64,000 nt of DNA from Ampelocalamus luodianensis (lineage: Eukaryota; Streptophyta; Magnoliopsida; Poales; Poaceae): the NCBI GenBank assembly GCA_036346255.1, contig CM070639.1, positions 4,970,001 through 5,034,000 of the forward strand, given 5' to 3'. Numbering within the stretch: the stretch's first letter is position 1; every line of letters begins with the position of its first letter. The notes below the pieces were generated by a model. The model was not told where the DNA came from, ran no database searches, and worked only from the letters and a program-made list of their open reading frames with translations. Below, piece by piece: positions 47,701 through 59,100 of the stretch. Both the position numbers and the translations under genes were made by a program.

Positions 47701-50246
47701 CAGAGGAACTTAAAGAGCCAAGAGAGCCTGCAAATGATATCACTTGGTAATGCACACTATCGCTGACAACATAGCAGGTAAAGTTACACTTCTCCACAAA
47801 GGATGAACGTTACCGAGCACGATTATGTTAGTAATAATCAAGTGTGTGTTACTAGTGTGTTAGTGTGTGCATTAGTACTGTGTGTTACTAGTGCGTGAGT
47901 TACTAGTGCATTAGTGTGCTATTAGTGGTAATACTTTAGTGTTGCATGTTGTTAGCTATTTAGGCTGCATTTCCTGTTGTTTTCAGTTGAGCCAAACAGA
48001 AAAAGAGTGAAGAATAGAAAAACAGAAAAGTAGCACTAGGCGGTTGCAGTGCTACGTAAAATCTTTTGTGTGTTCTTCCTCTCCGTGTGTTTGTCTCTCT
48101 CACCCGTGAAAGTGTGCGTCCACGGGTAGATTTCCAACAATTGGTATCAGAGCATGAGTTCTTGATCCGTGTATGCCCAAGATCATGCCGCGCTCTCCGG
48201 GAAGTGATGTCATCGGTGATGATGCGACGCCGAGTTGCACCGTCATTACCGGCAGTGGTCCGTCGAGGGTACCGGGAAGAGAAAGCAGCGTCTCTCTTCA
48301 ATACCATATGCTGAACAAGAGCAACTACGGCGCATGGGAAATCAAGATGAAGGTATTCATGAAGGCACAAGGTATTTGGGAAGCTGTGGTGGCTGGCGAC
48401 ATTGATGAGCGCCAAGATCAGATGGCCCTTGCGGCCATCTTCCAAGAAGTCCCGAAGGAGACCCTCCTCCTACTCGCCGAAAAGGAGACGGCGAAAGATG
48501 CGTGGGACACGCTCAAGACGATGCATGTCGGCACCGACCACGTCAAGGAGGCGCGCGCACAGACCCTCAAGAGCGAGTTCGAGGCTTTGCGTATGAAGGT
48601 AACGGAGTCGGTGGACGACTTCGCCGTGAGATTGACGACTCTCGTTAACCAGATTCGCGGTCTTGGTGAAAAGATGGAGGAGAGCTACGTCGTGAAGAAG
48701 CTTCTCCGCGCTATCCCGAGCAAGTACCTGTAGATTGTCTCAACCATTGAGCAATTTGGGGACTTGAAGACAATGATGGTAGAAGAAGCAATCGGCCGTC
48801 TCAAGGCATATGAGGAGCGTCTACGTGGTATGAGCGACAACAACAACGACGAACATCTTCTCCTAACGCGCGCAGAGTGGGAGGCCGGCCCAATCGGCGA
48901 AGAATAAAGATGACGAGCTCGGCCGCGGGAATCGTAAATTCGACAAGACTAAAGTAAGATACTACAACTGCAATAACTATGGACATTTTGCTTCCGAATG
49001 CCGCAACAAGAAGGAGGAACAGGCGCATCTCATGGAGGCGGATGCCGACGATGAACCGACGTTGCTGTGAAGCCATCTTGATTAGGGAGAGATTGTTAGT
49101 AATAATCAAGTGTGCGTTACTAGTGTGTTAGTGCGTGCATTAGTAGTGTGTGTTACTAGTGTGTGCGCATGAGTTCTTGTAGGTGTGTCCAAGTTCTCAT
49201 GTGTGTAAGCTCTAGTGAGAATCTCCGTCGCCGTCTAGTTGTGTTACCGGCGAAAGATAATCGGAGCTGATGTAGAAGCAAAAGACGCTGGCAAGTTGTG
49301 TCACCGGCGGCATGGTCAGCAAAAAGAAGGCAAAACTCCTTGGAAATGCGTCAGGAGATCAGACTTCGGCTTATGAAGTAAGTAAAGTCAAGATTAGGGA
49401 GGAAATGTTGGAATTAATCTTGACAGAGTAGTGGAGATAGTGGTCAAGTCTATTAGCTTGCATTTAGAGGCATATTGCCTAGTGTTGTTTAAGTTTAAGT
49501 TTTGGTTTACATGGCTGAATTGGTAGTCATGAACATTAATGACGCTAATTGCCTGAAGGTGGGAAAGTGACTGTAGTGCTTAAGTTACTTGTTTGCATGT
49601 AAGTTACTTCTTATTTGCTAGTATAAATAAGAGAAGAAAAAGAAAAACTGTTGTAGTTTTTGGACAGCACCAAAACTTGTCTCGTGAGTTCATCTTCATC
49701 TTTACATCCACAATGTGCGTGTGTTTGATTCTTGGGTTGGGCCAACAGATTAAACCCAGTAAGCTTGAGTACATTGATATACTAGGAGTGAAATCACCAT
49801 TGCAGCACATAAAGAAACTAAGAACAGGAGTAAATTACCTCGAGAACCAACAGATACCAAACGGGGGCAGTAGGTGGAGACGCCCTGACGAAATTGAGCA
49901 GCGTTACTAAAAGGATCCGAGATAACCAACCAATAATGGAAAAGACGCATCTTTTGGGACAAGCGGTCAGCGCCCCTACCTGGTGCGTCTCGCCGGCGCG
50001 GTACAGGACGTCCATGTCGAGCGCCGCGGCCTTGAAGGTCGGGTCGGCGCTGGGGTCGTCGGCGAGCCCGAGCAGCTCATCCTGAGGAGCAGCAGCAAAA
50101 GAAGCGGAGTCGAGTTCTAGAGCTACAGGGTTGTACGGACAGGATAGAACTTAGGAGGATCTTGCGGGAGTGACCTGGAAGTTCCAGAAGTGGGCGCCGA
50201 CGAAGTTCGCGAAGCCGCCGACCTGCACCGTCACGACCTCCCTCAT
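44726..50246 (-). CDS. Misato/DML1 family protein (9 exons, 570 aa)
   Basis: A tubulin-related protein. Animal MSTO1 and yeast Dml1 act in mitochondrial distribution and inheritance; the plant role is not established. Exons in gene order: 50175-50246, 49980-50081, 49839-49884, 47649-47727, 46663-47014, 46251-46500, 45550-45792, 45347-45466 and 44726-45174. Phases close to 570 aa, similar in length to animal MSTO1. The N terminus MREVVTVQVGGFANFVGAHF and WNFQDELLGL is the Misato segment related to the tubulin nucleotide-binding start. Exons 5-6 hold FVEECDHIQGMQFIVDDSGG and FSSVAAHYLENI, the strongest family block. Intron 4 (47015-47648) appears to begin with GC (TG|GCAAGT), needed to keep ITWSGN in frame. 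Intron 3 carries a 1.9 kb retroelement. The exon 6 donor is uncertain by 6 bp (46251 or 46257), adding or removing two residues without changing frame. The ATG at 50246 starts the conserved motif. Confidence 0.9.
45827..46031. repeat. 100-bp tandem duplication in a Misato intron
   Basis: The block AGAATAAGCTTTTGTATGC...GCTAGTAAAGCTGCTTTATA occurs from 45836 and again from 45936, two units in tandem with few differences. It lies in the intron between exons 6 and 7 and has no coding effect. Confidence 0.9.
47826..48139 (+). repeat. Left LTR (type A) of the chimeric Copia element
   Basis: 314 bp, TGTTAGTAATAATC...TTTCCAACA. The first 130 bp contain many copies of TTACTAGTG/ATTAGTGTG in tandem-like arrangement. 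Confidence 0.8.
48142..48153 (+). other. Primer binding site, initiator tRNA-Met
   Basis: TGGTATCAGAGC, two bases after the type A LTR. Confidence 0.88.
48173..49070 (+). pseudogene. Copia gag fragment
   Basis: From ATG 48173 (MPKIMPRSPGSDVIGDD) the frame has the Gag start LNKSNYGAWEIKMKVFMKAQ and UBN2 blocks (AKDAWDTLKTMHVG, SEFEALRMKVTESVDDFAVR, YVVKKLLRAIPSKYL). A TAG stop follows at 48731. Beyond it ESIVSTIEQFGDL-type sequence, a frameshift, and a zinc knuckle at about 48960-49005 (YYNCNNYGHFASEC) with the first Cys replaced by Tyr. The frame ends DEPTLL-stop near 49070. No protease, integrase or RT follows. Confidence 0.85.
49094..49165 (+). repeat. Truncated internal type A LTR
   Basis: TGTTAGTAATAATCAAGTGTG repeats the first 70 or so bases of the left LTR, directly after a purine tract (ATTAGGGAGAGA). 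It then switches to sequence resembling an element's 5' leader (GCATGAGTTCTTG). Confidence 0.75.
49406..49747 (+). repeat. Right LTR (type B) of the chimeric Copia element
   Basis: 342 bp, TGTTGGAATTAATC...GGGCCAACA, preceded by the purine tract GATTAGGGAGGAAA. It contains TATAAATAAG near 49622. It does not align with the left LTR beyond the first dozen bases. Confidence 0.78.
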
Positions 50247-50541
50247 CTCTCGCCCTCGTGACTCTTGGAGGATTGTGTATCGTTACCGGGGTTGTGGATG
50301 TCGTGCGGTGGAGCAACTAGTGTCCGCCGCCGCCGCCGCCGCCGCCGCCGGAGATGAAGAAGAATTGGAGGAAGCGGCGGCCCCCCGAGAGAGCGAGCAA
50401 AAGGAGTGGGAGGAGAGGGGGAGGGCAGCGCGCTCGTGAATGTGATATGTGGGCCCCGCCCTGGTTATGTGAGGCTGGCCCGTATGGGCCGAGCCAGCGA
50501 GTTCGATATGTGGGCCGGTCCATCTTGATTATTAATTTTTT
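50247..50541. other. Misato 5' flank
   Basis: GC-rich upstream region of the minus-strand Misato gene, with a (CCG)n run at 50321-50350 likely to lie in the 5' UTR. No other gene. Confidence 0.5.
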
Positions 50542-53399
50542 TACAAAATTAACTACAGAACACCGTTTTTGTCAGCGGCGGGCACAAAAAAAACGTGGTT
50601 TTAATAGAAGACACTCAAATTTTGTAGATTTTGGCTGTAGAATACTAAGACGATTATTATATTATTTTCAAGTGGAAGAGGAGAGAGAAAGAACACGAAA
50701 TATCCATTTTGCCCTTCGATCTCCTTCCTCTTCTCTTCCTCACACCGCCAGTTGTTCCTCTTCACGCAGCCTCTGCTACTGCCGTCCCTGCCTCCTCTTT
50801 GCGCTGCCTCCCCTTCACATCCTCACCATCCCGGACATCGCAGTGCACTGCTGGTCCCGTCGCTACGCCGTCGCCTCCACCGCGACCTGGACCTCGTAGC
50901 GCAACCCCGTATCTTCCTCATGCCGGCACGGTCTCGTCGTCCTCCTCGGCGGCGCCCTCCTCAACCTCCTCCTCGCCGCTCTCGCCACGGCCACCAATGA
51001 GCCTTGCCCCTGCGCAGCCACCGGCGCACGTGTCGTGGCTGGTCGCGAGGTTCCAGATAAGCGAGCTCTGGCGTACACCCTGGCGCGTGAGCTGGTGGCC
51101 CTCCTGGTCGCCACAGGTACATGGTCACATGTGAAGGCAAGCACCGCCTCCCCCTCACCACTGCTGCCGCCTCCTCCTCCTCCTCCTCTCTCCTCCTCTC
51201 CTCCTCCCAAGCCGAACCGGCTGTGGGCCGCCCCCTGGTCCAACCGCCACCGCCTCCACTCGTCTGTGCGCCGCCGCCTGTAGGATCAAGCATAACCGAT
51301 TAGAGGGGGTGAATAAGAGGTTTTTAAAATTCTTTGACAAATAAACACTTTTAAACAAGATAGTCTTAACAAAGCTCCCTAGCATAAAGAAGACTAAAAA
51401 TTACCAAATTTTTTAAAGACAATTATGAACTATGTCTAAACTAGATACAATTCTAGCTAAACAATTCTACACAAATAAATTGCTAAAAATGTAAATGCGG
51501 AAGAGTAAAACAAGATTAAAACCACAATAGAGACAACGATGTTTTTCTTGTGGTATCAAAGACTTGCCGGTCTTCACTAGTCCACCTTGAGGAAGCTTGA
51601 ACGAATCAAGCTGACTCCACGAATTAAGCCACAAGCCCCGATCACTAGAGTTGCTCTTCCTCCGCTCCGGAATTGGTGAGCACAACACGAATCACAATCC
51701 CTTGCCTGATCACTTCACAAACTTCCTTGAAGTGATCACCGCGCAACTCCATCTTTAAGCCGTCTAGGTGCCGGCAAGCACCAAGAGTAACAAATAGTAG
51801 CGCTCGCTTGAAGACTATCAAGTGCCTAAGATGATCAACTAATGATGCAATGCACTTAATAGCTCTCAACTACCTCAAAATATGAATTCAATGTAAATGA
51901 GTAGAAGAGAGAGCACCAAAACTCAAGTGTATTCAATATAGCTCAGAACTAATGAGCTTGGTGCAGGTGGGGGCATATTTATACCCCTCACCACAAAATC
52001 TAGCCGTTACAACCACTTTCCTGAAAAAATCAGGAAATATGGTAGTACCGCTATTGAAACCCGGTACTACCGATTTTCGGTATAACGGTCAGAATAGTGG
52101 CATTTTAATGCTCTGAACTAGCCATTGCAAAATAGATTATAGTAGTGCCGCCAACTAGAAATCGATACTACTGATTCGCAGTAGTACCGCTCGGCTAGAA
52201 CGGAATTACCGATTCTAGAGTTCAAGAAATCACGCAAAAACACCTTCTCTGAAAAAATGTACCGCCAATAAAGTATCGGTACTACCGCACTCCAGTAGTA
52301 CCGCTCAGATTATGCGGTCATACCGGTTCTCAAGGGAGATCAAAACTCCCAAAAACACTCTCTGTGATTTGCGTACCGCTGTATAAATATCGGTATTATC
52401 GACCTGCGGTAGTACCGCAATTGAAATGCGGCCGTTCCAATTTTTAAAGAGGATCAAAAACACTTAGAAACACGCTCTCTGGAAAATATGTAACGGTATG
52501 TAAATATTGATACTACCGACCTGCGGTAGTATTGCAGATTACTTGCGATCATACCGATTTTCAAAATATTTTTCCAGAAGCTTAAATCAAGGTAATGCAT
52601 GAACCCTAGTTGATCAATAAGGCACAAAAATTGTCTCTCAAGCTACTAGCCATGACCCCTCTTTATAGTACGGTATTTATCTTATAAACCCAGTCTTTTC
52701 TCGAAAACACCGAGACTGGTAAAAACTATAAAAGAGTCCTTAGGCTATACAATACCTATGTCTTGAACCAAGTTGATCTTTCATCACATTCACATTGCCA
52801 ATAGACTTGTCATCAATCAATCATTGGAACTTTAACCTTTAACACATTTTAGCACATATGTTAGTCCCTTAACATAATGTTAACATTAATTACAAAAAAA
52901 CACCTTTGAGGGTCTAGATACTTTCACTGCCCACGATGTCCTTCTCTCCTCTTCTCTTCCTCTCTAGCCGAACTAGCCCAATCCGACCGTGTGCCGCCTC
53001 CACCGGTCTATGCTTCTCCACCGCCGTTGCCTCCACCGGTTTATCCTCCACCACCACCAAGCGCTCATGGTTGCTGGCACCATCCCCCGCACTAGCGTTG
53101 GTCCACGCAAGGCGCGCGCCAAGGAACGCGTCGTGTGCCGTTTGGCCAAGCCTAGCTGTAGTGAGAAGTCCTCTGTTCTTCTTTCACTGACCGCCGGCCC
53201 CACTCATCATAGAGGGAAGGGTATAAAAGGTCATTTTGTAGTGCTTCTCTCTCCAAAACAACAAATAAAAAATATAATAATCGTCTTAGTGTCCTACGGC
53301 CAAAATCCACAAAATTTAAGTGTCTTCTAGCAAAGTCACATTTTTTGGGTGCCTGCTAGCGAAGGACACAAAAGTTCAGTGCGCTGTAGACAATTTTGC
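50542..53399. mobile_element. Second Mutator-like element, GC-rich interior, split by a solo LTR
   Basis: The ends form a long imperfect inverted repeat. ACAAAATTAACTACAG, then GAAGACACTCAAATTTTGTAG and ATTTTGGCTGTAGAATACTA run from 50542 to about 50680; the reverse complement runs from about 53260 to 53399. Between them are GC-rich Ser/Pro-rich stretches (50700-51278 and 52927-53220) that may be captured host DNA but could not be identified. A solo LTR (51279-52926) interrupts it. No transposase. The flanking T-rich DNA does not give a clear 9-bp duplication. Confidence 0.7.
51279..52926 (-). mobile_element. Solo LTR, same Copia-type family as 23885-25456, inverted
   Basis: On the minus strand it starts TGAAAGTATCTAGACCC and ends GATCCTACA. 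It aligns along its length with the solo LTR at 23885. Flanking pentamers CCGCC and CTGCC differ by one base, consistent with an aged duplication. It contains many GGTAGTACCG/CGGTACTACCG motifs (52040-52560). Confidence 0.87.
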
Positions 53400-53869
53400 C
53401 TCTTTTTTTTAGAGAGAGGTCAACAGGGGTAAATCCAACCTTAAATAAAAAAACGCTGGTGTGAAGGGATACTTATTCCCCAGCACAACTAATTTAAGAT
53501 GGGAGGATTTGAACCGGGCTGGCTAGCCCACCACCCATGGTGCTAACAAAGTGACCCCAAAGGCTCCTCATAAAACCTTTGTATGACCAAGAAGGCTCAA
53601 TTACAATCTTGTCAAGACAAGAGAATTGAGAATAGATGGAAAGGAAAGGCACAGAATTAGGCAATTCTCAAATGGTAGAATTGATAATGTACCCTCCACT
53701 TAGATGGCAATATAGCATATACCCTTCTTCCTGAGGTAATTGATTGTATACCCTCCGCAAACTATATTTGCCTATTTCATAATGATACAATGAGTTTGCA
53801 AGCTCAACTCATTTGCTCATGTCATTCTTGCACTCTTACTATTGATAAAAATTATAGTCTTATATATTG
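53400..53869. other. Non-coding intergenic DNA
   Basis: AT-rich; no gene or element end recognised. Confidence 0.45.
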
Positions 53870-53877
53870 TAGATGTA

Positions 53878-54437
53878 TAGGGGTGAAAACGGGGTGGATA
53901 ATTCCCGCCCGATCCGATGCCGTATTCAGAAAAAATCCGCTCGGGGCACCATTTTTTAGACCCAATCCGCATCCGATATTATCCGTATCCATACCCAGAA
54001 AATCTCATAGAATATGGGTTAGGATATGGGAAGAGCAATATCCGATCTGTATCCGTATTTTATAGAATATCCGACAAATCAACAAAATGGATATCCGATA
54101 AACATCAATATCCTTTAATATCCTCTATGATTTTCTAGTCATTTACTAATATATAATATGAATTTACATTTCATTATGTTTATGTTGTCAAGTATGATAA
54201 ATAGTTCTCTAATAGGTAGTATAATTTGACACTTCTGTTGGTGAAGTTATATCTTTTCTTTATGTGTACACTATCCGTCAAGTTATTCGTGACCGATATG
54301 AATCCGATCTGCATCATGCCCGTATCCTGAAAAATCCATATTTGGGGTATCCGCATCTGACTATGAATCCGGGGAAAATGTGGGTTAGGATAGGGGAAGA
54401 GCAATTTCCGGCCGTATCTGACCCATTTTCACCCCAA
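53878..54437. mobile_element. hAT-like non-autonomous element with 8-bp TSD
   Basis: Ends TAGGGGTGAAAACGGG and CCCATTTTCACCCCAA are inverted repeats. They are flanked by the exact octamer TAGATGTA (53870-53877 and 54438-54445). Subterminal regions carry repeated ATCCGTATCC and GGATATCCG-type motifs in both orientations, as in plant hAT elements. It is 560 bp with no transposase. Confidence 0.85.
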
Positions 54438-54445
54438 TAGATGTA

Positions 54446-55115
54446 TTATGTCATCTTGTGTGTTCTATCAATTTTTTTTAACTATGAAATTTTTTGCAAA
54501 AATGGTCTTATTATCATAATTTTTTTAACGTTTATCGGCTGATATGTCATGCTATATCACAAAACGCTAAGCAGAACCCCACCGATAAATGTCGCTATAT
54601 GCTATATGCAACCTTGGTAGTTGGTATTATCAGATGGCTAAATGGCTTCCCACCGCCATCCATTGATAAGTTGAGTGGAGAAAGTGACCCCAATGAAATC
54701 ATCCAAGTGAGGCTGCTGTAGCAGCCGCCGGGGGAGACGAAGCAAACGCATAAGAAATCAAGTTCAAGGGGTTCAAAAGAATCTACAATGATCGGTGCAA
54801 CAGCAGAAGACCTGCTCCTAGGGATAATGTTCGAAAAGTAAACTAGAAAGCCGCTACTCACTGTCAAGGTATTGTTCTCCAAAAAGCTCGTTGGCAATCC
54901 CAGGAAAACGAAGCACGAAAATAGGCCAACTTGCTAGATGCAAACATCGCTGCCAGGAGGGCTCCATGGCCGTTAATGCATGTAGTTGATGGCGCCCACA
55001 AAGATTTGTTCCTCAAGCCCGCCCCTAGGAGAGAAGTTTAGCGATCACCTCGCCAGACAGCTACCCGTGCCAAGACCCACCAAGGTTTCGTGACAATCCT
55101 GACAATAGAAAATGA
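54446..55115. other. Intergenic DNA, unidentified
   Basis: An open frame on the minus strand (54595-54897) has no recognisable family. GC content rises around 54700-55080, but no gene is supported. Confidence 0.4.
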
Positions 55116-56162
55116 GCCAAGTTTCGATTTTTTAAAATAATATTATTTTAAAAGATAATTACAAAAATAAATAGCCACCCTAAAAAATTACAAAAATAGA
55201 TACATGTCGTCGTTTGAACTGGCGACAGGGCTGTTGAGTCCCTGTCGCCAGTTTAACTGGCGACAGGATCCCATCTATAAAAACCCCAAAAAATTAGTCC
55301 AAAATTCATTTTAATTCCATAAAAAACAGAAAAGAGGAGGAAAGGGAGAGAAGGAAGGTAGCGAAACTCTGCCAGTTTGTCGCGGAGGAGAGAGAGAGAG
55401 TGTGTCAGAGCATCAAATCTAGTCGGCCATCTTGCATGTACATTTTTTTTACAACTTTGTACATTATGTCAAAATCTTGTTAGTTAGCAACCAAAATAGT
55501 GACATAGAATCAAGTAGATTAGATAAATGTAGTCAAATTATGTAGTATATTATTTGAGTTGTGTATAGTCTAGTCCATCGTGCACATGTTATGAATGTTC
55601 TAACAGTCGAACGATATAGGATAAATCTGCAAAAATAGGAAGACACATATTACAAATCTGTAAAATTTGTAGAGTAGCTAAGTAGGGTAGGTAGAGCGTA
55701 ATCAAAATAATCCAGCTTTATTTAGCTTGCCATTTGTGCGTGGTAATTATGTTGTTAATACCAAAAATTAATTTTAAACTAGGAAAATAACATGACACAT
55801 TTTAAAATTGTAAAGAAAATCTGGAGTTGCTATATAGGCTACATATAGTAGAATGATAAAATTAAGAACTTTGTTTATTGTTTTTAATTACACTCGGGTA
55901 ATATTTAGAAATTCTGTTGAAATTAGAAGACCCTATTACAAATCTGTTTAAGTGGCTAAGTAGCTTAGTAAAATTGCTATAAAACAATATGTAAAAACTA
56001 CATAGTAGGTTAGTGGGGTTTGTGCAGCTTAACCAAAATAATCCCAAATTAAATTTGGTTTCTATTTGTGGTTGGTAATTAATGCTGCTTCTTATTACCT
56101 TATGTACATGTTTCGTAGTTTTTACAATATATGCACTGAATTTTCAGGTATGGTGGACGCAA

Positions 56163-59100
56163 GCCACTATAAGTTGCTTGACCCGGTGATTGACGCACAT
56201 CACTATAGCCGCCTCAGTACCATCCTCCCCTAAGAGGGCGAGGCAGCGATTGAGCTTGGCGCGTTGCGGCTACGCACGCCCATTAGGGCATGGAGAGTGG
56301 ACCCACGTTGGCTTCCAAGGTACGTGTAGTTATAACCTTCATGTACTCAATTGCAGTATGACAACTTTGGGTGGACCCACGTTTGTTCTTAATCGTTTCG
56401 ACGCAGGTTGAGAGCTGCAGGTCTCCTTCCACTTGCAAGGATGATGGAGGCGACGTGGGAGGACGACTAGAACTGCGGTCCTGGTCATACATCTAGACAT
56501 TTTTATATGATCAGGCCCTACTGACGGCGCTGGTTGACTGTTAGAGGCCAGGGTTGCATACGTTCCACCTTCCGTGCGGGGAGATGGCACTGACCCTTTA
56601 GGACGTCACCTTCCTGATCGGGTTGCCCTGTGCTGGCTTCCCTCTGGCGACATACGACATCCCGGCCACATGGTGTAAGATCGAATAGGCCGACTAGAGG
56701 GGGGTGAATAGGCAGTTTTAAATCTTCTTTGGGCTAAAACCTTTAAGCAATGCGGAAGCTAATATCAAATCGGTTTTGCCCAATTAAAACCTAAAACAAC
56801 TAGGCTCGCCTAAGTGCACCAACAACAAGCCTATTGAGAGATAACAATTAAGCAATGACTTATAAGCAATCAACTAATGATATAAACAATTAAGTACATA
56901 AGATAGCGTTCACACAAGTAAGCAATTTAATTCTAGGAATATAAATTGCTATGTAGTAAAGCTAGAATGCAAACCACAATTGACACGGCGATATTTTTCC
57001 GTGGTGATCGAAGACTTGCGGTCTCCCTAATCCACGTTGAGGTAAGTTCAACCTTTTGGATCGGCTCCAAACGCGAGGCAACACCTCCGAGGTAAGTCCA
57101 AACAACTTGGACCGGTTCCAACCGAACCAACACCTCTAAGTGAGTTCAACCGCTGAACCGACTCCAACTTGAACTTATCACCTCGATCCACTAGGGTTGC
57201 TCTTACTCTGCTCCGGAGATGGCGAGCACCAAGTCACTCACAAATCGCCGGGTCTTCTCACAAGCTTCACTTGAGAAGATCACCGACGCACAACGCCTCC
57301 ACGCCGTCTAGGTGTCGGCAAACACCAAGAGTAACAAGACTCAACTTTCACTTGAACCAATCAAGTGTCAAAGCTCTATGGATACGCAATCCACAACCTA
57401 ATGCAACACATGCACTTAGGGTTTGCTCTCAATCACTCACTAAGTGCAACACATGCACACAAGAGTATGAGAGACTTGCTCTTAGCTCAAAGGAACTCAA
57501 TGGGGCACCAGCAACTTAGCAACCCACGGCCAAGGTGGGTATTTATAACTCACACACACAAACTAGCCGTTGGGGAAAGATTCCAGAGAATCTGGACAAA
57601 ACCGGTCGATCGCCAACTAATGGCGGTCGGATCGCTAAGCGCCAACGGCTATAAAACTAGCCGTTGGACTCTGAACCGTCGACCGCCAACCAATGGCGGT
57701 CGGCCGCGCACCGGCCGATCGCCAAAGGGTCGGCCGATCTCGATCGAGCAATGAGCGCACGAGAAAACAACTCTTACGGAAAATATGTACCGCCATACAA
57801 AATTGGTACTCATCGCACTCCGTAGTACCGCTTCAAACTCCGGTACTACCGCACTCCGGTAGTACCGATTCTTACGACGATACACACAAGAATCGGTCGA
57901 TCGCTAACCCATGGCGGTCGATCGCTACCACCGGTCGATCACGCTACGAGGCGGTCGGACCGCCAGCGAAGAAGATCGAAAGCAGACTTTGTACATTTGC
58001 CTCAACTCAATTTGTAAAACATATTTGCCAAATTGATGCAACATGTACACAAGAGATAAAAGCTAGATTCTCAACAAGTTGCAAAACACATTTGCCAACT
58101 TTTAGAATCAACGCCACAAGGAATAAGGTACATGAACTTAGACCGTTTGCAAAACGCATTTGCAAACTAAAGTCACATGCTAAAAGGAATAACCATGAGC
58201 CACAACTATTTGCAAAACGCATTTGCAAACATATGCAACATGTTAAGTTGAGCTAGAGCAACCACAATGAGCCATCAACACATGACCAACTCAAGTTACT
58301 AATTAAGACCCCTCTTAATAGTACGGCAACCTATTCTAGCAATCCGATCTCTCAACCAAACACCGAGATCGGTAAAAGACTAGGAACAAATCCTTAGCCC
58401 TAGCTAGTCATACCTTAGCCTTGCACATCTCTTGAAGCTTGACAATCATCAACGCATGATGATTTCCTTTGCTTCATGATTTCGACATGATGTCCATCAA
58501 CACATGATGACACCTTCTCTTGTCTTGATGATCAACCAATGATCATCTCATCTTCTTGAACTTGACACGCATCAACTCATGATGCATCCTTTACTTCAAG
58601 CTCTTCACTTCAATATCATCAACGCATGATGATCATCCTTTTCTTGAACATCATCAACACATGATGATTTCTTCTTCTTCAAGAATCACAACTTGATGAC
58701 AATCAACATATGATGTCATCCAAAGTCCTCAAACACCTAGAACATAACCTATTCATCCAACTCAAGGAGAAACGTTAGTTCTATAATGTGATTATCATTA
58801 ATTACCACAACATACCATTAACTCATAATGGTTGGGACAAGATACCAAAATATTTCCCTCATTGGTAATTGATGATAACCAACACAATTACAGATAATTG
58901 AATGTAATTGGTATGAGTATATATAAACTACACAAGTTATATATACCAAAATGAGTGTATACAAACTACACAAGTTGTATATACTCATATGAATATATTA
59001 ACTACACAAGTTAAATATATTCAAGGATATATTTCAAGGTAAAGATCCTTAATATGTGTGGACAAAGGAATATGGATCAATACTAATGAAACCACAAGAT

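Larger units (their letters stand above)
47826..49747 (+). mobile_element. Chimeric non-autonomous Copia element in Misato intron 3
   Basis: Bounded by the perfect pentamer GATTA (47821-47825 and 49748-49752) and by TG...CA termini. The left LTR (47826-48139) begins TGTTAGTAATAATCAAG, but the right LTR (49406-49747) begins TGTTGGAATTAATCTTG and is a different sequence throughout. A truncated copy of the left-type LTR (49094 to about 49165) sits inside, preceded by its own polypurine stretch. A primer site, a partial gag and then a second polypurine tract follow. The element is antisense to the host gene. Its coding part is limited to gag, so it depended on other elements. Confidence 0.82.

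Noticed and set aside
54595..54897. 100-codon minus-strand frame with a hydrophobic stretch
   Set aside because: No family resemblance, no upstream gene structure; probably chance.
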